Positions 58,761 to 64,000 of a stretch of 64,000 bases of DNA are shown here, piece by piece. Each line of letters opens with the position of its first letter. Positions within the stretch are counted from its first letter, which is position 1. The notes beneath the pieces were generated by a model. That model did not search any database and was not told the DNA's origin. It saw only the letters and a program-made list of their open reading frames with translations. Both the position numbers and the translations under genes were made by a program. The stretch spans positions 2,108,001-2,172,000 of the forward strand of contig NZ_CP133189.1 of NCBI RefSeq assembly GCF_030913655.1, in the 5' to 3' direction. This DNA is from Clostridium sp. MB40-C1 (lineage in GTDB: Bacteria; Bacillota; Clostridia; Clostridiales; Clostridiaceae).

Positions 58761-59675
58761 ATGAATAATTACTATGCATTTTATCAGGGGAATTTTATAA
58801 AAGAGGATGATATTCACATAAGCATCAGATCTAAGGCCTTTAATTATGGCCTTGCATGCTTTGAGGGGATAAGAGCTTATTGGAATAAAGAAAATAGTCA
58901 ACTTTATGTGTTTAAATTAAAGGAACATTACGTTAGATTCCTTCAATCTTGCAAGGCCTTAAATATTAAATTGCCTTATACAGTAGAAGAACTCTGTGAT
59001 TTAACAATAGAACTCTTAAAAAAAAATAATTGTAAAACTACAACTTATATAAGACCAATAGCTTTTAAAGGTTCTAATAGCCTAGGTCCAACTCTCAATG
59101 ATGATGATGACCGTATAGTTATATACTGCCAACCTTTAGGAAGTTATACCGGAAAAGAAGCTCTTAATGTTGCAGTAACTTCTTGGACAAGATTAAATGA
59201 TAATATGCTTCCTCCAAGAGTTAAAGCCACAGCATCTTATCTTAACTCTGCATTGGCTTCATTAGAAGTTACTAGTAGAGGATATGATGAAGCTATATTT
59301 TTAACTCAACTTGGTCATGTTTGTGAAGGTCCTGGAGAAAACATATTTATGGTAAGGAAGGGCAAACTCATCACGCCTCCTCCTTGTGACAATATTTTAG
59401 AGGGTATAACCAGAGAACTTGTTATAACACTAGCCAAAGAAGAACTAGGAATAGAGGTAGTTGAAAGAAGCATTACAAGAACAGAACTCTATGCTGCTGA
59501 TGAATTATTCTTTAGTGGAACTGCTATGGAAGTTACTCCTATTATAAAAGTAGATGACAGAGAAGTTAGTGATGGTACTCCAGGACAAGTATGTAAAAAT
59601 ATAAAGGAAATATTTTCAGACCTAACAATAGGTAAAATAAAAAAGTATATTTCTTCCTGTACATCTGTTTATTAA
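58761..59675 (+). CDS. ilvE: Branched-chain amino acid aminotransferase
   Basis: 304 residues of the class IV PLP fold. The PLP lysine lies in PPRVKATASYLNSALA; YGLACFEGIRAYW, CEGPGENIFMV and ELFFSGTAMEVTPI match branched-chain enzymes more than D-amino acid transaminases. It makes the last step to Val, Leu and Ile and is divergent from the pathway operon. The ATG has an AAGGGGGC site. The C-terminus runs into a perfect inverted repeat. Confidence 0.95.
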   Translation: MNNYYAFYQGNFIKEDDIHISIRSKAFNYGLACFEGIRAYWNKENSQLYVFKLKEHYVRFLQSCKALNIKLPYTVEELCDLTIELLKKNNCKTTTYIRPIAFKGSNSLGPTLNDDDDRIVIYCQPLGSYTGKEALNVAVTSWTRLNDNMLPPRVKATASYLNSALASLEVTSRGYDEAIFLTQLGHVCEGPGENIFMVRKGKLITPPPCDNILEGITRELVITLAKEELGIEVVERSITRTELYAADELFFSGTAMEVTPIIKVDDREVSDGTPGQVCKNIKEIFSDLTIGKIKKYISSCTSVY

Positions 59676-59701
59676 AATAATACTAATTTTAATAAACAGA
59701 T
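59663..59701. repeat. Inverted repeat over the ilvE stop codon
   Basis: ATCTGTTTATTAAAAT (59663-59678) is exactly mirrored at 59686-59701. The stop codon lies in the left arm. It may end transcription although no T tract follows. Confidence 0.6.
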
Positions 59702-59865
59702 AGGTGTTTCTTATATTTATTTTCTGAAAATCTAATTATCTAAGTTTTGTACAAACAAAACTTTATTAGTTTCCATATTATAATTTTCAAAAAATAAATA
59801 GTGGATAATACCAAGCGTTAGGTAATTATATGAAAATATAATTTTTATATTTGTACGAAATCTAG

Positions 59866-59950
59866 GTAATTAGGTTGTCTCAAAATTCACTTTAGCGAAA
59901 ACCTTAAAAATAACTTTATACCTACTAAAATTATGTAGCAACCTAATTAC
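59866..59950. repeat. 85-bp element bounded by 12-bp inverted repeats
   Basis: GTAATTAGGTTG (59866-59877) and CAACCTAATTAC (59939-59950) are perfect inverted repeats around 61 bp. The inner left edge, GGTTGTCTCAAAA, recalls ends of some insertion sequences. It could be a small mobile remnant or a long hairpin after the kinase gene. Confidence 0.5.
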
Positions 59951-59970
59951 TATAAATGTATTTTCATGAT

Positions 59971-61149
59971 TTAAATATGAAATTTAATAGTAAATTTAGC
60001 ACCATTCCATTCACTTTCAGTAGCTCTTATTTCTCCATTATGCTTATTTGTAATAATATCATATGCTAAAGCTAATCCAAGCCCAGTTCCTTCTCCTATC
60101 TTTTTTGTTGTAAAAAAAGGTTCAAATATTCTATACTTAACTTCATCAGAAAATCCCATTCCATTATCAGATATCTCACAAACTAAATAACAATCTTTTG
60201 TATAAGTTTCTATTTTTAAAATATTAGACTCTGTTTTTTCATTTTCTTTTAAAACTTCTGCCTTTTTGCCCATTTCATATATTGCATTCTTAAGTATATT
60301 CATAATTACTTGACTAATTTCTACTTTGTTACATAATATAGATGGTATATTTTCTGAAAGATTTAATTCTATCTTATCAAAAATTATGATATCAAAGCTT
60401 AAAATATCTATTACATAGTTTATTATTTTATTTAAATTTTCTTTATTTAAGCCTATTTGTCTTAATAATTCTTTACTTTGACTAAGCCTTAACATTTCCT
60501 CATGCTGAACAATCTGTGCCTTTAAGTTGTTTATATATTTTTCTTTTTTACTTAACTCATCATTAGCATGTCTAAGCTCTTTTTCATCTTGTAGCCTTGA
60601 AACAGCTCCTGAAAATGTTTCAGATATCAATCTTAATGTAAATTTAATCTCATCATTCCATTTTTTACTTTCAAAAGTATTATCCAAACCTAAGTATCCC
60701 ATTAAACTTTCTTTATTAAAAAGAGGCAACACTATAAGAGATTTTATTCCCTGTTCCAATAATATTTCCTTTTCAATCTCCGATTCTACAGACATTTGCT
60801 CTACGTCTTCAATAGTAATAATTTCATTATTTTTCAATTTTTTCATCCACCAAGGACATATTTCAGTTTTCATATTTTGAAGATTATCCTTTTCAGAGCT
60901 AACTCCTTTATCACACCATTCATAAACGTTATCCATATACTCTAAATTATCTTTAAATAAAAACACATAAGCTCTAGAGGACTCTGTTATTTCTCCTATT
61001 TCTCCTAAACAAATTTCAATTAAATATTCTTTATCTAAACTAACCCCCATAAGTTTAGATGAGATATTTGAAAGTACATGCTTATATTCTATATATTCTA
61101 GTCCATAACTTTCATCATTTCTATTATTATTTTTTATACAATCTTCCAT
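59971..61149 (-). CDS. GAF-domain sensor kinase homologue lacking the phosphoacceptor histidine domain
   Basis: 392 residues. A GAF domain spans about 40-190 (VYEWCDKGVS, VLPLFNKESLMGYLGLDNTFESKKW), then a coiled coil, and a C-terminal HATPase_c with N-box (NILKNAIYEM), DNGMGF, FEPFFTTK and GTGLGLALA. In related kinases the coiled coil (IVQHEEMLRLSQ) leads into an H-box of the AHEINNPL type. Here SKELLRQIGLNKENLNKI follows at once, so the phosphoacceptor helix seems deleted in frame. ATP binding should persist, but autophosphorylation is doubtful. No response regulator is adjacent. Confidence 0.8.
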   Translation of the reverse strand: MEDCIKNNNRNDESYGLEYIEYKHVLSNISSKLMGVSLDKEYLIEICLGEIGEITESSRAYVFLFKDNLEYMDNVYEWCDKGVSSEKDNLQNMKTEICPWWMKKLKNNEIITIEDVEQMSVESEIEKEILLEQGIKSLIVLPLFNKESLMGYLGLDNTFESKKWNDEIKFTLRLISETFSGAVSRLQDEKELRHANDELSKKEKYINNLKAQIVQHEEMLRLSQSKELLRQIGLNKENLNKIINYVIDILSFDIIIFDKIELNLSENIPSILCNKVEISQVIMNILKNAIYEMGKKAEVLKENEKTESNILKIETYTKDCYLVCEISDNGMGFSDEVKYRIFEPFFTTKKIGEGTGLGLALAYDIITNKHNGEIRATESEWNGAKFTIKFHI

Positions 61150-61511
61150 ATATACTTCCTCCTTGCAATTCTAATTATAAAAAATATAAAATAATTTTTC
61201 TATAATTTACAATTATTAACCTCCCTAAATATGTTATATATCGACAAATAAGAGGTATTCTTTAGGTATATATTAATAAAAGAGTTATTTAGCATCATAA
61301 TAACTCTAATAATTTCTAGTCAAATGTATGCATATACTTTTATTTTAATTACTATTAATCAGATATTAGTAATCAGTTTAAATATGATTTTCTTTAACAA
61401 AATGCTTATCTTTAAAATACCAGTAAATACCTTACCAATATATAAAAATTCTACTAATGTTTAAATTCATTTTGTCGATAATGAATATAAATTTAATTTA
61501 GGAGGTAATCA
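61150..61511. other. 362-bp divergent gap between the kinase and the chemoreceptor
   Basis: No gene. It contains a 9-bp inverted repeat (AGAGTTATT at 61281, AATAACTCT at 61299) and a sigma-D-like promoter near the chemoreceptor. Confidence 0.6.
61454..61481 (+). promoter_or_regulatory. Sigma-D (sigma-28) type promoter of the chemoreceptor
   Basis: CTAAT, 15 bp, then GTCGATAA, close to the flagellar/chemotaxis consensus TAAA-N15-GCCGATAA. It lies 30 bp before the start codon. Confidence 0.6.
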
Positions 61512-63542
61512 ATGAACATACATACTGAACCAAAAGTATCAACAGGCAAAGTAAAGTCTCTTCAGAAAAAGATAATACTTATATTTAGCACATCTGTTAT
61601 TATTCTCTTATCTATTTTTACTTTAATAATTTATTTACAAACTATCAATACAATTACGCCCTTAACTACGTCTATGAGTAATAAAATAGTTGAAGCTAGT
61701 TCTAGTCAAATAGGTGAATGGATAAATGGAAATATAAAAGAGGTAACATTATTATCGGAAACTAATGCTGTAAAATCTATGGACTTTACTAAGGTCATAC
61801 CCTACCTAATAGATAAGAAAAAAAATCGTAAAGATTATCTTATGTACTTTTTAGCAGACACAAATGGTAATATGGTAAGCACCTTAAATGGTAGATCTAA
61901 TATTTCAGATAGAGATTACTTTAAGGATATAATTAGTGGGAAAAAGGATTTTGTAGTTACTAATTCATTAATTTCCAAATCAACAGGTAAAAATATATTT
62001 ATAATTGCACATAAAGTAGAACGTGATGGTAAAATATTAGGAGTTTTAGGTGCTAATATTTCATTAGATACGTTAACCTCCGTATCACAAAATATTAAAG
62101 TTGGAAGTGGTTTTGGTTCGGTCGTAGACGGTAGTGGTCTTTTCATAGCTCATCCAGATAATAATATTAAATTAAAATTAAATATATTAAAATCCTCTCA
62201 AAATGGATTTAAAGACTTTGATTCCTTAGGTAAGGAAATGAGTTCTGGTAAGAGTGGTAGTAGAAAATATGTCGGACAAGATGGTAAAAATGCTGTAGGA
62301 TTATATGCTCCTATCCCTAATACACCTAATTGGAGCTTATTAATAACTATTCCATCTGATGATTTAGAAAAAGATGCTAATCAAATGATAAAAAAAATCC
62401 TAATATTAATTTTATTTACCTTACTTATAATAATAGGCTTATGTATATATATTTCTAAAATGTTTACAAAACCAATTATTACTTCTGTAGAACAATTAAA
62501 TCTTATTGCCCAAGGAGATTTTACAAAAAATATATCGGACACCCTCACTAAAAGAGAAGATGAATTCGGACAACTTGGAAAAGCTCTTGAAACAATGCAA
62601 ACTGATATAAAAACATTATTAACCAATATAAAATCTTCTGCTGAAACAGTTAACAATTCATCAGATATTTTACTTGAGATTTGCCAAAAATCAAAACAAG
62701 TATCTGGAGAAGTTTCAGAAGCAATAAATCAAATTGCAATAAGTTCTTGTAATCAAGCTAAAGATACAGAAATGATAGCAAATCAAACTGACGATTTAGG
62801 TAACAAAATAGATTATACTATTGAATTAATAACACAAATAAATGTTATATCTGATGAAACAAATAAATTGAGTCAAGAAGGTTTAAACATAATTAATATA
62901 TTAGATGAAAAAACAGTTCAAAGTACAGAAAAAGCAGAACAAATAAGTGAAGTAATTTTAGATGTAAGTCAATATGCTAATAATGCAGAATCTATAACAT
63001 CATTAATTGATGATATATCAAGTCAAACTAACTTATTAGCACTAAATGCAAGTATTGAAGCTGCTAGAGCTGGTGAAGCAGGAAAAGGTTTTGCTGTTGT
63101 TGCAGAGGAAATTAGAAAATTATCAGAACAAACTTCATCAGCAACTAATGAAATTAAAGACTTAATTACTAATATACAACTTAAAACTAACAATGCTGTT
63201 AATGTACTAAAAGCAGTTGAATTAATTTCTAAAGAGCAGAATCGTTCTATTGAAAATACAAATAATATATTTATAGAAACATCTAATTCCTTAAAAAACT
63301 TAGTTAACAAAATATCTAAAGTTAAGTCCTACTCTGAAGAAATTGAGGCAAGTAAAGAAGGTATACTAAATGCAATATCTAATATATCAGCAGTAACAGA
63401 AGAAACATCAGCAAGTACAGAAGAGGTATCTGCTTCAACATCAGAACAATTATTGGGTATAGAACAAATAACAGATCAAGCTGAAACTTCAAAAAAACTT
63501 GCAGAGAATCTACACAAAGAAATTCAAAAATTTAAGGTATAA
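61512..63542 (+). CDS. Methyl-accepting chemotaxis protein
   Basis: 676 residues: a membrane helix at about 20-42, a dCache-type extracytoplasmic sensor of about 245 residues ([12 protein letters not shown]-like segment and [15 protein letters not shown]), a second helix at about 292-314, HAMP, and the signalling domain. The hairpin tip [39 protein letters not shown] is intact, so it can work with CheA and CheW. Ligand unknown; dCache receptors often bind amino acids or organic acids. The ATG has a strong AGGAGGTAATC site. Confidence 0.95.
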   Translation: MNIHTEPKVSTGKVKSLQKKIILIFSTSVIILLSIFTLIIYLQTINTITPLTTSMSNKIVEASSSQIGEWINGNIKEVTLLSETNAVKSMDFTKVIPYLIDKKKNRKDYLMYFLADTNGNMVSTLNGRSNISDRDYFKDIISGKKDFVVTNSLISKSTGKNIFIIAHKVERDGKILGVLGANISLDTLTSVSQNIKVGSGFGSVVDGSGLFIAHPDNNIKLKLNILKSSQNGFKDFDSLGKEMSSGKSGSRKYVGQDGKNAVGLYAPIPNTPNWSLLITIPSDDLEKDANQMIKKILILILFTLLIIIGLCIYISKMFTKPIITSVEQLNLIAQGDFTKNISDTLTKREDEFGQLGKALETMQTDIKTLLTNIKSSAETVNNSSDILLEICQKSKQVSGEVSEAINQIAISSCNQAKDTEMIANQTDDLGNKIDYTIELITQINVISDETNKLSQEGLNIINILDEKTVQSTEKAEQISEVILDVSQYANNAESITSLIDDISSQTNLLALNASIEAARAGEAGKGFAVVAEEIRKLSEQTSSATNEIKDLITNIQLKTNNAVNVLKAVELISKEQNRSIENTNNIFIETSNSLKNLVNKISKVKSYSEEIEASKEGILNAISNISAVTEETSASTEEVSASTSEQLLGIEQITDQAETSKKLAENLHKEIQKFKV

Positions 63543-63559
63543 TAAAAATAGAGAGAAGA

Positions 63560-63602
63560 GAACGTAGACAGATTTGTGTAAATACAAATCTGTCTACGTT
63601 CT
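63560..63602. terminator. Bidirectional terminator between the chemoreceptor and the aminotransferase
   Basis: AACGTAGACAGATTTGT (63561-63577) is exactly mirrored at 63584-63600 around 6 nt, with short T runs on both sides. The genes converge. Confidence 0.8.
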
Positions 63603-63623
63603 TGTTACAATTGTTCCTATTTT

Positions 63624-64000
63624 CTATTTAAATTCTTCTGCTAATTTTTCAAATGCTTGAATAGACTTTTCTATAGTGTCCCATTTTACACAATAAGATA
63701 ATCTAAAATATCCTGGACATCCAAACCCACTTCCAGGTACTATAAGCAAATTATACTTTAATGCTTTTTTAGCAAATTCTACATCATCTTCTATTAAAGC
63801 TTTTGGGAAAAGATAAAAAGCCCCTTGAGGTTTTATACATTCAAATCCTATTCTTGTTAAGTTTTCATATAAAAAATCTCTTCTTTTTTTATACTCTTCT
63901 ATGTCTACTTTAGCATTAAGTGAATCTCCTACCACTTTTTGGAATAATGCTGGTGCATTTACAAACCCTAAAGTTCTATTACAAAAACTTAAAGCTTCCA
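63624..64000 (-). CDS. Pyridoxal-phosphate aminotransferase, class I/II (5' part cut by window edge)
   Basis: The last 125 residues or so of a gene that enters from the right edge. LGFVNAPALFQKVVGDS, DFLYENLTRIGFECIKPQGAFYLFPK and VPGSGFGCPGYFRLSYC match the C-terminal domain of aspartate-type aminotransferases; the Arg in YFRLSYC is the one that binds the substrate carboxylate. The PLP lysine lies outside the window. Substrate unknown, probably an aspartate, alanine or aromatic aminotransferase. Confidence 0.88.
   Translation of the reverse strand, partial: EALSFCNRTLGFVNAPALFQKVVGDSLNAKVDIEEYKKRRDFLYENLTRIGFECIKPQGAFYLFPKALIEDDVEFAKKALKYNLLIVPGSGFGCPGYFRLSYCVKWDTIEKSIQAFEKLAEEFK

Overview
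The window is AT-rich and built of short intergenic gaps, strong AGGAGG-type ribosome binding sites and many TTG/GTG starts. Butyryl-CoA dehydrogenase with EtfBA, a bacterial V-type ATPase, a flavodiiron protein, a rubrerythrin-like protein and a radical-SAM protein point to a strict anaerobe of the Clostridium sensu stricto group. I do not name a species from sequence alone. No tRNA, rRNA, CRISPR array or intact insertion sequence was seen.

Layout. 1-4.5 kb: a partial CaiB/BaiF-type gene, a sodium:alanine symporter and a membrane diguanylate cyclase. 4.4-7.2 kb: an orphan small protein and an ArlRS-like two-component pair. 7.6-13.6 kb: a UBA/DUF4342 protein, a copper operon (copA, copZ, a small zinc ribbon) behind a well-formed promoter with a CsoR-like operator, a flavodiiron protein and a hypothetical protein. 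14-20 kb: a niacin-type ECF S component under a 28-bp palindromic operator, peptide deformylase, PTS-dependent dihydroxyacetone kinase dhaKLM, and its presumed activator, a sigma-54 regulator with an HPr domain at its N-terminus. 20-28.6 kb: a complete nine-gene V-type ATPase operon whose rotor subunit carries the Na+-binding residues of the Enterococcus hirae enzyme. 28.8-34 kb: a B12-binding radical SAM protein with a degenerate methyltransferase, an apparently cytosolic zinc phospholipase C homologue, an anchored beta-propeller protein and a zinc-ribbon ferritin-like protein. 34-41 kb: a dicarboxylate/amino-acid symporter, a LysM cell-wall protein, an XRE/membrane-protein pair, mannose-6-phosphate isomerase and an ABC-F ATPase. 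41.5-48.2 kb: bcd-etfBA and a GntP-family permease with a second sigma-54 activator. 48.5-59.7 kb: ilvH-ilvC-leuACDB-ilvD-ilvB, with ilvE divergent. 60-64 kb: a kinase lacking its phosphoacceptor domain, a chemotaxis receptor and a partial aminotransferase.

How the parts fit. Two catabolic units (dihydroxyacetone; a GntP substrate feeding acyl-CoA metabolism) each have a sigma-54 activator gene next door and a -24/-12 promoter matching the consensus. The second also has three TACATGTA sites exactly 17 bp apart, immediately downstream of its activator gene. The branched-chain operon has a housekeeping-type promoter with a near-consensus CodY box just upstream and no T-box leader. The Na+ V-ATPase can be linked to the Na+-type symporters in the window.

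The most unusual items are the HPr-PAS-PAS-AAA+-Fis regulator, the 17-bp-phased enhancer array, a 30-bp-arm perfect hairpin at about 48.3 kb, the kinase without an H-box, and the phospholipase C homologue without signal peptide or N-terminal Trp. All functions are inferred from motifs and remembered family features; no database search was run.
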